Origin: Hyphomonas sp.
Lineage (GTDB): Bacteria > Pseudomonadota > Alphaproteobacteria > Caulobacterales > Hyphomonadaceae
Length of the DNA stretch: 13,450 nucleotides
Assembly (NCBI GenBank): GCA_003486945.1
Contig: DNFL01000143.1
Coordinates: 1-13,450, forward strand
Direction of reading: 5' to 3'
Shown in pieces: positions 7,568-13,450 of this stretch. The notes beneath the pieces were generated by a model that had not been told where the DNA came from, ran no database searches, and saw nothing but the letters and a program-made list of their open reading frames with translations. The translations under genes and the position numbers were made by a program. Numbering within the stretch: the stretch's first letter is position 1; each line of letters opens with the position of its first letter.

Positions 7568-7782
7568 CAGATCCACCGGCCTTTCCACTGGGCGAAACCG
7601 CCCCAAAGCGCCGCGACAGCAAGGCCGATCCAGTAGGGCGAAACGCCCTCCGGCAGCGGCGCCTTCGCGGCGAACAGCGCCTGCGCGATCAGCGGCGTCA
7701 GGATGCCGAAAGCGAAGATCAGCGGTTTGAACCTGAAGAACAGGCCAGCGAGGCGCAAAGGGAGCGGGGGCTTCTGGTCCAT
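7567..7782 (-). CDS. Small two-helix membrane protein (71 aa)
   Basis: A short protein with two predicted membrane segments, about residues 20-38 (LIFAFGILTPLIAQALFAA) and 50-66 (YWIGLAVAALWGGFAQW), and a positively charged N-terminal part. I do not recognise a family. Its stop overlaps the desaturase start by one base, so it is the first gene of a two-gene operon. A role as accessory or stabilising subunit of the desaturase is inferred only from the coupling. There is no separate ribosome-binding site: the ATG follows the promoter-like palindrome by six bases, consistent with a leaderless or near-leaderless message. Confidence 0.72.
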   Translation of the reverse strand: MDQKPPLPLRLAGLFFRFKPLIFAFGILTPLIAQALFAAKAPLPEGVSPYWIGLAVAALWGGFAQWKGRWI

Positions 7783-7788
7783 GTCTTT

Positions 7789-7819
7789 AAAAATGACGCA
7801 TGCGTCATTTTTTTTGCAA
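7789..7819 (-). promoter_or_regulatory. 24-bp perfect palindrome with embedded promoter before desaturase operon
   Basis: Positions 7789-7812 form a perfect 24-bp palindrome with core TGACGCATGCGTCA flanked by A5/T5. Read on the minus strand, TTGCAA (7814-7819) and TCATTT (7791-7796) are 17 bases apart, a plausible -35/-10 pair whose spacer and -10 are occupied by the palindrome. This is a classic repressor geometry. The size and symmetry fit a TetR-family or similar dimer site. Alternatively the A/T-flanked core could serve as a weak intrinsic terminator for the LytTR gene that ends at 7846. Confidence 0.55.
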
Positions 7820-7845
7820 GAGAAACCTGTAAACGTCTGCGCGGA

Positions 7846-8661
7846 TCAGCCAATTCCGGCGCGGAAACGCCGGCTGCCAGGCAGTTTCCGGCCATCGGAC
7901 AGGGTCAGTTCAAAATCACCGGAGCTGGTCGATTCTATGGCAGTGACGTGCGCCTTGTTGACGAGGCGCGAGCGGTGAACGCGCACGAAGCCGGCGGCGG
8001 CGAGCTTCTGCTCCCAGCCCGCCAGCGTGCCGCGGACGAGATGGATGCTGGAGGCAGTGTGGATCTCGACATAGTTGCCGGCCGCTTCGACGAAGAGGAT
8101 ATCGCCGGGAGAGAAATAGAGGGTGCGGCTGCCTTCGCGCACCTCGATCCTCTCCGGCGGCGGCGCTTCCGGCGCGCGGCGGCGTTCGAGCCAGTGGGCG
8201 CCGGCGAAGACCGCAATGAAGATAGCGTAGGTGATCACGTCCTTGCGCCACTCATAGAGGAGGGTGAGCCAGAACCCGTCGCTGAAGAAGTCATAACCAC
8301 CCCCGATCAGAGCGTAGACGCCCTGCCGGATGGCCCAGAGGGCAATCACATGGACAAGGGCAAAGGGCAGGGTGAGGCCGATATGGACCGCGAGCGAGGT
8401 CCAAATGCCGGGGCCTTCGAAGGGCCAGCGCCGGACTGCCATGCCGACCAGCGGGGCAAGGAGGACCAGGATAAGCGCGCTGGAAAACTCCCAGAAGAAG
8501 GGCTCTGCCGGATGAACGGGCAGCTTCATCCGGTCAAACTCGATCAGGACAGACGTGGCGTTGACGACAGCCACCGGAACCGAGACGAGGGCAATCACGC
8601 CCCAAGGGGCGAGGCGAAAACCCACCTTGCCGCTTGTCCCGGATGGCTCGCCGTCTGTCAC
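7846..8661 (-). CDS. Membrane-anchored LytTR-family transcriptional regulator (271 aa)
   Basis: The N-terminal half contains four predicted membrane helices (about residues 21-42, 56-76, 86-111 and 141-158). The C-terminal third (about 172-268) is a LytTR DNA-binding domain with VEAAGNYVEIH and FVRVHRSRLVNKAHV. Membrane-bound LytTR proteins without a receiver domain are common in Caulobacterales and probably sense a membrane or small-molecule signal directly; the ligand is unknown. The start used is GTG 8661, which has no clear ribosome-binding site. A second GTG at 8625 (residue 13) is possible and would free part of the repeat array from coding. It is divergent from the acyltransferase gene with four LytTR-like half-sites between or overlapping the starts, so it very likely controls that gene and itself. 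Confidence 0.9.
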   Translation of the reverse strand: MTDGEPSGTSGKVGFRLAPWGVIALVSVPVAVVNATSVLIEFDRMKLPVHPAEPFFWEFSSALILVLLAPLVGMAVRRWPFEGPGIWTSLAVHIGLTLPFALVHVIALWAIRQGVYALIGGGYDFFSDGFWLTLLYEWRKDVITYAIFIAVFAGAHWLERRRAPEAPPPERIEVREGSRTLYFSPGDILFVEAAGNYVEIHTASSIHLVRGTLAGWEQKLAAAGFVRVHRSRLVNKAHVTAIESTSSGDFELTLSDGRKLPGSRRFRAGIG

Positions 8662-8699
8662 AGGTGGGTTTCCGTTTGTCCCAACCGGCCGCCGGTTGT
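8629..8699 (+). promoter_or_regulatory. Four-unit LytTR-type operator array
   Basis: Four 9-bp direct repeats lie at 8629-8637 (GCCGCTTGT), 8650-8658 (GCCGTCTGT), 8671-8679 (TCCGTTTGT) and 8691-8699 (GCCGGTTGT). The start-to-start distances are 21, 21 and 20 bp, about two helical turns. The third unit fits the published LytTR-site consensus [TA][AC][CA]GTTN[AG][TG] exactly; the others differ by one to three positions. All read toward the acyltransferase gene. The first two overlap the 5' end of the LytTR coding frame as annotated from GTG 8661. Confidence 0.72.
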
Positions 8700-8721
8700 G
8701 GCTTAGCGGTAGCGCTATAGA
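8683..8721 (+). promoter_or_regulatory. Probable promoter of the acyltransferase gene
   Basis: A TATAGA -10-like hexamer (8716-8721) lies 24 bases before the ATG. The fourth LytTR unit covers the -35 position, where no good -35 hexamer exists, as expected for an activator-dependent promoter. A 7-bp inverted repeat AACCGGC-C-GCCGGTT (8683-8697) overlaps the same unit and could be a second binding site or an accident of the GC-rich sequence. Confidence 0.4.
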
Positions 8722-8744
8722 CCGGCCGGCGCAAGAAAGCGGCC

Positions 8745-9914
8745 ATGACCAACAGACGCTACGACCTCGACTGGCTCCGCATCACCGCATTCGCACTGCT
8801 GATCCTATACCATTGTGGCATGTTCTACGTGACCTGGGACTGGCACGTGAAATCCAGCCGGGCGAGTGACCTGATCGAGCCGCTGATGCGGCTGTCCAAT
8901 CCCTGGCGGCTGACGCTGTTGTTTCTGATCTCGGGCGCGGCGACGCGGTTCATGTTCGACAAGATGAAAACCGGCGCGTTCCTGTCCTCGCGCATGGTGC
9001 GGCTGTGGCCGCCGTTGCTGCTCGGGGTGTTCGTGATCGTGCCGCCGCAGTCCTACTATGAGGTTTTCGAGGCACTACAGCGGTTCGGCGAGCCGCAAAG
9101 CCCGTGGCTCGACAATTTCTATGGGAAGTATGTCACCGGCTCCGGCGGATGGTGTGACGACGAGGGCTGCCTGACGACGCCGACCTACAACCATCTCTGG
9201 TTCGTCGCCTATCTCATTCTCTACACGCTGGCACTGGCGGCGCTGCGCCCCTTGCTGAAGAGATTGCCGGGCAAGTTCATGGCGCGGCTGATTTCCGGGC
9301 CAGGACTGTTCCTGACGCCGTGGGTGTTCCTCGTGGTGACTCGGCTGACGCTGTTCCCGATCTTTGGCGAGAGCCATGATTTCCGCGAGGACGGGTATCT
9401 GCATGTGCTGTACCTCGGGGTGTTCCTGCTGGGCTACGGCATCGCCAAGCATGAGCCTTTCTTCGAGGGCGCGGTGAAGCTGCGCTGGCCGATGCTGGGT
9501 CTCGCACTTGCCAGCTGGATGGCGCTGAATGTGTACTTCGCAACGGCCAGCGATGCGCCGCCGGAATGGTTGCGGATGATCTTCCGGGTGGTGCGCGAGA
9601 CGCAGGCCTGGTCGATGATCCTGGCGGCGGTGGGCTTTTTCCATCTGCACCTTGCGAAGGCCGATGGCCCGGTGCGGCGGATGCTGTCAGAGGCGATTTT
9701 TCCCTTCTACATCATTCACCAGACGATCATCGTCGTGACCGGGTTCTACCTTGACGACCTCGGCTTGCCGGTCGCGCTGGAGGCGCTGATCCTGGTCTCG
9801 GCGACGGCGCTCGGCTGCTGGATCTTCTACCAGATCGGCTTGAGGGCCGGGCCTTTCCGGGTCTGGTTCGGGCTGGGGCCGGCCGCGCCAAAACCGCAGC
9901 TGCAACCGGCCTGA
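8745..9914 (+). CDS. Acyltransferase-3 family membrane protein, OpgC-like (389 aa)
   Basis: A multi-pass membrane O-acyltransferase of the acyltransferase-3 family. The N-terminus [25 protein letters not shown] holds the family's conserved DxxR-type motif and the putative catalytic His23. About ten hydrophobic segments follow, with [15 protein letters not shown] near the middle. The layout resembles OpgC/MdoC, which succinylates periplasmic glucans, and other surface-glycan acyltransferases. The real acceptor is unknown. A Cys pair in WCDDEGC lies in a predicted periplasmic loop. The start is ATG 8745, with only a weak AAGAAAG upstream. It is divergently paired with the LytTR regulator, and the shared repeat array points to direct control. 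It ends with a short hydrophilic tail before infA. Confidence 0.9.
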   Translation: MTNRRYDLDWLRITAFALLILYHCGMFYVTWDWHVKSSRASDLIEPLMRLSNPWRLTLLFLISGAATRFMFDKMKTGAFLSSRMVRLWPPLLLGVFVIVPPQSYYEVFEALQRFGEPQSPWLDNFYGKYVTGSGGWCDDEGCLTTPTYNHLWFVAYLILYTLALAALRPLLKRLPGKFMARLISGPGLFLTPWVFLVVTRLTLFPIFGESHDFREDGYLHVLYLGVFLLGYGIAKHEPFFEGAVKLRWPMLGLALASWMALNVYFATASDAPPEWLRMIFRVVRETQAWSMILAAVGFFHLHLAKADGPVRRMLSEAIFPFYIIHQTIIVVTGFYLDDLGLPVALEALILVSATALGCWIFYQIGLRAGPFRVWFGLGPAAPKPQLQPA

Positions 9915-9932
9915 GAGGGGCGACTCCCCCTC
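9915..9932 (+). terminator. Hairpin after the acyltransferase gene
   Basis: GAGGGG (9915-9920) pairs with CCCCTC (9927-9932) immediately after the stop codon. There is no T-run, so this is either a weak terminator or only a transcript-end stabiliser. Confidence 0.35.
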
Positions 9933-9936
9933 GCGC

Positions 9937-9965
9937 TTGCCGGAATCCCTCCGAACCTGTATGGC
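9937..9965 (+). promoter_or_regulatory. Possible promoter of infA-maf
   Basis: TTGCCG (9937-9942) and TATGGC (9960-9965) are 17 bases apart, about 60 bases before the infA start. The -10 is a weak match. Some promoter is expected here because infA is unlikely to depend on the regulated acyltransferase gene. Confidence 0.3.
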
Positions 9966-10024
9966 GCAGCCCATATTTGCTGCGTGAAAGCCCCCCGAAA
10001 CGGAGCTGGCCAGCCGGAGAGAGC

Positions 10025-10243
10025 ATGTCGAAAGAAGAACTCATCGAATTTGAAGGCACGGTTGTCGAACTGCTGCCGAACGCGACCTTCCGCGTGAAAT
10101 TGGAAAACAACCACGAAATCATCGCCCATACGGCCGGCAAGATGCGCAAGAACCGCATCCGCGTGCTGACCGGCGACAAGGTGATGGTCGAGATGACGCC
10201 CTATGACCTGACCAAGGGCCGCATCACCTACCGCTTCAAGTAA
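10025..10243 (+). CDS. infA: Translation initiation factor IF-1
   Basis: A 72-residue OB-fold protein that binds the ribosomal A site of the 30S subunit during initiation, together with IF-2 and IF-3. The sequence is textbook, from [20 protein letters not shown] through [19 protein letters not shown] to [13 protein letters not shown], with the exact length of the alphaproteobacterial protein. The start at ATG 10025 is supported by GGAGAGA directly upstream. An in-frame upstream start at 9977 would add 16 non-conserved residues and is rejected. It is followed after six bases by maf, a gene pair I recall as common in Alphaproteobacteria. Confidence 0.99.
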   Translation: MSKEELIEFEGTVVELLPNATFRVKLENNHEIIAHTAGKMRKNRIRVLTGDKVMVEMTPYDLTKGRITYRFK

Positions 10244-10249
10244 TCCCAC

Positions 10250-10822
10250 ATGCCGGCGCGAGCCCCGCTCATCCTCGCGAGCGCGAGCCCCCGGCGTCTG
10301 GAACTGCTGGCACAGATCGGCATCGTTCCGGATAAGATTGCCCCCACCGATATCGACGAGACCCGCCGCAAGGGCGAATCCCCGCGCGAACTGGCCGGAC
10401 GGCTGGCGCGCGAGAAGGCGGCGGTGTGCACGGAACAGGGTTATGTGCTGGCTGCTGATACGGTCGTGGCGCTCGGCCAGCGCAATCTGGAAAAGGCGGC
10501 GGATGAGGCAGAGGCGGAAGCCTTCCTGCGGCTGTTGTCGGGCCGCGCGCATCAGTGCATCACGGGCGTCGCGGTGCGCGGGCTGGACGGAGTGATCCGT
10601 GCACGGACGGTGCTGGCACGGGTGAAGATGAAGCGGCTGACGGATCAGGAAATCGCCGCCTATGTCGCCAGCGGCGAATGGAAGGGCAAGGCCGGCGGCT
10701 ATGGCATCCAGGGCATGGCGGGCGGGTTCATTACAGCGATCAATGGCAGCTATACCGCGATCGTTGGCCTGCCGCTGTATGAGACGCGGATGCTGCTCGA
10801 AGGAATGGGCTGGCGTGCGTAA
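10250..10822 (+). CDS. maf: Maf family nucleotide pyrophosphatase
   Basis: A house-cleaning nucleoside triphosphate pyrophosphatase that hydrolyses non-canonical or excess NTPs to NMP plus pyrophosphate. The N-terminal phosphate-binding motif SASPRR (residues 11-16), the catalytic Asp70 in LAADTVV, and KAGGYGIQG (147-155) are all present, and 190 residues is the normal length. The KAGGYGIQG form resembles the YhdE-type (dTTP/UTP) rather than the YceF-type branch, as far as one can judge by eye. It is cotranscribed with infA, starting six bases after its stop. It marks the last recognisable backbone gene; lower-GC accessory DNA begins right after it. Confidence 0.96.
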   Translation: MPARAPLILASASPRRLELLAQIGIVPDKIAPTDIDETRRKGESPRELAGRLAREKAAVCTEQGYVLAADTVVALGQRNLEKAADEAEAEAFLRLLSGRAHQCITGVAVRGLDGVIRARTVLARVKMKRLTDQEIAAYVASGEWKGKAGGYGIQGMAGGFITAINGSYTAIVGLPLYETRMLLEGMGWRA

Positions 10823-10912
10823 GTGCGCTGCGGCCGAATGAGTGATTGTGCGGGAAAATGGCGGGGTGGCCGGATATCGCCCAAAGCAAGCATTTGGATC
10901 AACGCTGTGAAC

Positions 10913-10981
10913 CTACTTCATCACCGCAAGTTGGATGCTCTCGGGCGATGTATTGAAATAGCGGAATTCGGTGTGGCTCAT
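10913..10981 (-). pseudogene. Relic resembling the IS6-family transposase N-terminus
   Basis: On the minus strand ATG 10981 opens a 22-codon frame starting MSHTEFRYFNTSPES and ending IQLAVMK before a TAG at 10915. IS6-family transposases of Alphaproteobacteria, as I recall them, begin with an FRYFxSSPExIxLxVM pattern and then continue YVRYPLSLRNVEDLL. Here the similarity stops abruptly after AVM and no continuation is seen in the 90 bases before maf. It is therefore a truncated fragment, with no intact inverted repeat recognised. It ends the accessory region next to maf. Confidence 0.5.
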
Positions 10982-11046
10982 TGCCTAAGGCTAGACGCCA
11001 AGATACGCCGTCTTAAGGTCAGTTGATCTGACAATGTCCGCGAAAT

Positions 11047-12999
11047 TCAAACCAGACCACACAGTTCAAGATAGGAAGCAATGCGATCGTAAAATAGTGG
11101 AGGCCGAGTTGGATCACCGGCGCTCCCCCGAGGGACGTAAATGACCATCCCCTGCCGGGCGCGAGTCAGGATCACCCGATAAGCGTTCTTTAGATAGAGC
11201 TGGCGATCCGGCGAATTTACTTTCTGCCAATTCGTTCCTTTGAATGCATAGTGGCTCCATACACCTTCCTCATCGCGAAGGTCTGCATCCCAACAGACTC
11301 CTGCCCAGTCGAGCTCAAGGCCTTGTACGTCGAATTCGGTGGCGACTTCTTCAAGGTAATATGACGACCGAACATCGTCCGGCCCATTGAGGAACCAATT
11401 TGGCGGATCGATGCTTGCGCGAACATTGAGACCGTCTGGCCTCAGCCGGTAGGCGCCCGATGAAGCTATCAACCCATGGCGTTCCGTCCCACGCGCATGA
11501 TCGCGCAGCCACTGACGGGCAACGTCGATTTCCCGGGTCAGAGCGATCGGATACCGGTCCTTAATTTCTGCATATACTCGCCTCGCTTCACCGGGCCGGT
11601 TGTCGAGGATGTGACCAACAAATTCTGAAAGCTTCTCGGCTCGAAAGGAGCGCATAGACACAGACAAGTGTAGCCCTTCCTCCCAAGTAATCCGCTCCGA
11701 CCTTAGAAGCCATTCACGGTGCGCTTCGAGGCCATAGTCAGGGTCATACAAACGCTCCGAGACATGAACTTCCCAATCTGGATAGTGCACTTGGAGCGCG
11801 CTCATCCATTCAGCCAGGCCCGCTTCACCTGTGTTGATCTCCTGGCCACCTCCGATCAGGCAGATGATAACAGCCCAATCAGCGTGCCGGTCCATCACAC
11901 TGATTAGGAATTGCGGCTCGGACATATTGAAATTTGCCAGCCCGCGCTTCTGCTGCATGAACTTCGACGCTTGATCCCTGGTCCAAGCGCGCTGGGCCTC
12001 GTCAAAGATGACAATATGCTCCGGCGGCGGTGTCTCCTGCCGCAAGGCTTCATCTCGGAAATGGTGAATGTTCTGAACGAAGCTCGATACCTCGCGAAGG
12101 GCTTCACCTTTCTTGGCTTTGAGGCGTGCGACCTGGTCTCTGGCCAAAGCTTCACGCAGAATGATCACCAGCGGTCCATTGCCGGACAGAAATACCGCTC
12201 GGCCATCTTCATCTTCGTGCGAGCTCTCCGTCGCAATGTTGAGGCCTGCAAGGGTTTTGCCGGAACCTGGCACGCCAGTGAGGAAGCAAATTGCTTTTCT
12301 CCGATTGGCGCGCGCATCTGCCACGATCTGACGGATACATTCCGTCGTCGCTGTGAGGTTCTGCGCGCCGGCATCGGAACGGGCAATCTCTTCGACCGAG
12401 TGGTTCTGATAGAGGGCCTGGGCCGCTTCAATAATGGTCGGGGTCGGCAAGTAACCGGAGTTGACCCAGGCTACGTGATTGATCCCACTCGCCCGTCGAG
12501 GCGCCAAGACCTGCAGAAGCGTGACTAGGTCCTTACCGTTCGAGAGGATGGGTGCGGCGACATTGTCCACCGCCCATGTCACTGAGTACGGCGCTGTCTT
12601 GGGTGCCCGGGTGCAGATGAGGATGGGCACGATCGGCAGGTCATGAGAGCCTTTGTGGAAGTTCTTGAGGTCGAGGGCGTAGTCATGCACCTGATTGATG
12701 GCGCCGCGATCAAAGTTCGACGCCCCAACCTTGAATTCCAGCACGAAGACGTTGCCATTAAAGAGAAGGACGACATCTGCCCGTTTGCCCATTCGGGGGA
12801 TAGCGAACTCGAAAAATATCTCGCCGCGATCAAGCTGCTTTAACTCGTCCTGGAGCAATTCAATCTGCACCTTCCAAGCATCGCGTTGAGTGAGCTCCAA
12901 TGCAAAGCTGTGGGCCGCCGCTAGTTGCCCGAGGATCTCATCGACGGACTGGTTTAGGAAGCGATCGATCTGGGCTTCGTAATAGGACGGCGCAATCAC
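11047..12999 (-). CDS. PD-(D/E)xK nuclease fused to Schlafen-group-3 (DUF2075) helicase
   Basis: A 650-residue soluble two-domain protein. Residues about 60-135 form a PD-(D/E)xK nuclease core: Glu64, Asp75 in KRADVVLLF, E88-F-K90 in VLEFKVG, and the RecB/Cas4-type helix motif Q103-VHD-Y107. From about residue 235 a superfamily-1 P-loop ATPase follows: Walker A GVPGSGKT (242-249), Walker B HIVIFDEAQ (Asp333-Glu334), LIGGGQE (381-387), EFDVQGLELDW (555-565) and the arginine motif VILTRARQG (609-617). This is the DUF2075 domain, now called Schlafen group 3. All key residues appear intact. Start GTG 12999 follows GGAAAG and gives the usual N-terminus (YYEAQIDRFL). Base composition is lower in GC than the backbone: 28 of 60 in 11221-11280, against 42 of 60 in 4681-4740. 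Relatives occur in defence-gene neighbourhoods; function here is inferred. Confidence 0.9.
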   Translation of the reverse strand: MIAPSYYEAQIDRFLNQSVDEILGQLAAAHSFALELTQRDAWKVQIELLQDELKQLDRGEIFFEFAIPRMGKRADVVLLFNGNVFVLEFKVGASNFDRGAINQVHDYALDLKNFHKGSHDLPIVPILICTRAPKTAPYSVTWAVDNVAAPILSNGKDLVTLLQVLAPRRASGINHVAWVNSGYLPTPTIIEAAQALYQNHSVEEIARSDAGAQNLTATTECIRQIVADARANRRKAICFLTGVPGSGKTLAGLNIATESSHEDEDGRAVFLSGNGPLVIILREALARDQVARLKAKKGEALREVSSFVQNIHHFRDEALRQETPPPEHIVIFDEAQRAWTRDQASKFMQQKRGLANFNMSEPQFLISVMDRHADWAVIICLIGGGQEINTGEAGLAEWMSALQVHYPDWEVHVSERLYDPDYGLEAHREWLLRSERITWEEGLHLSVSMRSFRAEKLSEFVGHILDNRPGEARRVYAEIKDRYPIALTREIDVARQWLRDHARGTERHGLIASSGAYRLRPDGLNVRASIDPPNWFLNGPDDVRSSYYLEEVATEFDVQGLELDWAGVCWDADLRDEEGVWSHYAFKGTNWQKVNSPDRQLYLKNAYRVILTRARQGMVIYVPRGSAGDPTRPPLFYDRIASYLELCGLV

Positions 13000-13151
13000 G
13001 CGATGTTCTTTCCAATGTCGCGGCGGCCTCAGCAGCTCGGTTTGATCTCGTCGTAATAACTAGCCTGATTCACGCAAAATGTGTGGGCCGAATCACTACC
13101 CTGCAAAGCGCTTAACTATTCTTGGACGTAGTCTTGCGCGCAAAGCTTTGG

Positions 13152-13361
13152 TCATTCGATAAAGTCGTCGTCGATCTTGAACTTTCTTATCTTGGAGAAA
13201 ACGCAACCGTCCTTACCGTGATCGGGATGCAGAGCATCTAATCCATGGAATTGGCCACTTTCGGCCGCTGCACTCAGATCGGTCCTCTGCCGCTTCGACA
13301 TAACACCCGGGCCAGCTCTTCCGATGAGGCGTCTGGCGTCAAATTTAGCTGTCCGAAGCAT
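13152..13361 (-). CDS. Doubtful small ORF (69 aa)
   Basis: From ATG 13361 the minus strand encodes 69 residues starting MLRTAKFDARRLIGRAG and ending KIRKFKIDDDFIE. A second ATG at 13301 would give 49 residues. It is not clearly related to any family I know. There is no membrane span, and only weak ribosome-binding sites precede both starts. The charged, protein-like C-terminal half and the placement between a terminator and the nuclease-helicase gene make it possible, either as a small gene or as the decayed end of one. It could equally be chance. Confidence 0.25.
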   Translation of the reverse strand: MLRTAKFDARRLIGRAGPGVMSKRQRTDLSAAAESGQFHGLDALHPDHGKDGCVFSKIRKFKIDDDFIE

Positions 13362-13375
13362 TGCCCAGCCATAAC

Positions 13376-13400
13376 AAAAAACCCGGCATCGCTGCCGGGG
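13376..13400 (-). terminator. Rho-independent terminator of the gene at the right edge
   Basis: On the minus strand the stem CCCGGC/GCCGGG (13394-13399 with 1382-87 offset, i.e. 13382-13387) closes a six-base loop and runs straight into six T residues (13376-13381). This is a textbook intrinsic terminator, placed 27 bases after the stop codon of the partial gene ending at 13427. Confidence 0.85.
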
Positions 13401-13426
13401 TTCTCGTTTGTCGGTAGTCGGTTGAT

Positions 13427-13450
13427 CTAGAGCGCCGCGCGGTCACGCAG
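13427..13450 (-). CDS. C-terminal end of a gene continuing beyond the window
   Basis: Seven codons (LRDRAAL) and a TAG stop at 13427-13429 are read on the minus strand from the window edge. The GC-rich codons and the strong terminator immediately downstream support a real gene that returns to backbone-like composition. The product cannot be identified from seven residues. Confidence 0.55.
   Translation of the reverse strand: MRDRAAL

Larger units (their letters stand above)
13000..13426. other. Mostly non-coding stretch upstream of the nuclease-helicase gene
   Basis: About 427 bases of AT-richer DNA that should hold the promoter of the nuclease-helicase gene at its left end, although no convincing -35/-10 pair was found. 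It contains one doubtful small frame (13152-13361) and the terminator at 13376-13400. No tRNA, no clear direct repeats and no recognisable transposase fragment were seen. Confidence 0.5.

Noticed and set aside
7948..8706. 252-codon plus-strand frame across the LytTR gene
   Set aside because: It is antisense to a well-supported LytTR protein, with a Gly/Asp/Glu/Arg-rich shadow composition.
9977..10024. N-terminally extended IF-1
   Set aside because: IF-1 is 72 residues in this group, and ATG 10025 has a good ribosome-binding site.
10823..11026. 67-codon frame directly after maf on the plus strand (possible YacG-type zinc protein)
   Set aside because: A GTG follows the maf stop and two Cys occur early, but the CxxC pairs of YacG are missing and it is antisense to the transposase-like relic.
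11018..11032. GTCAG-TTGAT-CTGAC hairpin as terminator of the nuclease-helicase gene
   Set aside because: The stem has only five base pairs and no T-run follows on either strand.
11911..12528. 205-codon plus-strand frame inside the nuclease-helicase gene
   Set aside because: It is antisense to the Walker A and B region and has no independent features.
1..13450. CRISPR arrays, rRNA genes, riboswitches, complete insertion sequences
   Set aside because: No regularly spaced identical repeats of CRISPR size, no rRNA-like segments, no known riboswitch core and no intact transposase were found by reading; the only regular array is the four-unit LytTR site.

Overview
The window looks like a chromosomal segment of a GC-rich alphaproteobacterium. 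The best fit is Hyphomonadaceae or another Caulobacterales relative. The backbone order is tRNA-Thr, a tiny Arg/Lys/Ala-rich gene, murA, a DUF2948 gene, hisD, a UPF0262 gene, infA and maf, an arrangement I recall as conserved in Alphaproteobacteria. The tRNA-Thr gene is also preceded by a Caulobacter-type promoter. The genus assignment is inference; no rRNA or other decisive marker is present.

Left part (1-5938), mostly housekeeping: tRNA-Thr(GGT) on the minus strand; a 44-residue conserved small protein; a cytochrome P450 placed between that small gene and murA; murA (peptidoglycan precursor synthesis), apparently with a leaderless promoter; a DUF2948 gene facing a VOC/glyoxalase-fold gene tail to tail; then hisD and UPF0262, which overlap by 11 bases.

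Middle part (5950-9914), membrane and envelope accessory genes lying between UPF0262 and infA: a secreted lipoprotein coupled to UPF0262; a minus-strand pair made of a 71-residue two-helix membrane protein and a three-histidine-box fatty acid desaturase, preceded by a 24-bp perfect palindrome placed like an operator; and a divergent pair made of a membrane-anchored LytTR regulator and an OpgC-like acyltransferase-3 membrane protein. The LytTR/acyltransferase junction carries four 9-bp direct repeats at 21, 21 and 20 bp steps, one of them a perfect match to the published LytTR-site consensus. This is the clearest regulatory circuit in the window.

Right part: infA and maf close the backbone. 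Lower-GC accessory DNA follows (about 10823-13426). It holds a 22-codon relic that resembles the N-terminus of an IS6-type transposase, and a 650-residue single-gene protein joining a PD-(D/E)xK nuclease domain (D75...E88-F-K90...QxxxY) to a Schlafen-group-3/DUF2075 superfamily-1 helicase domain. This is a candidate stand-alone defence gene. A 427-base region almost without genes follows, then a strong minus-strand terminator and the last seven codons of a gene that continues beyond the window.

No CRISPR array, rRNA, complete insertion sequence or replication origin was seen.
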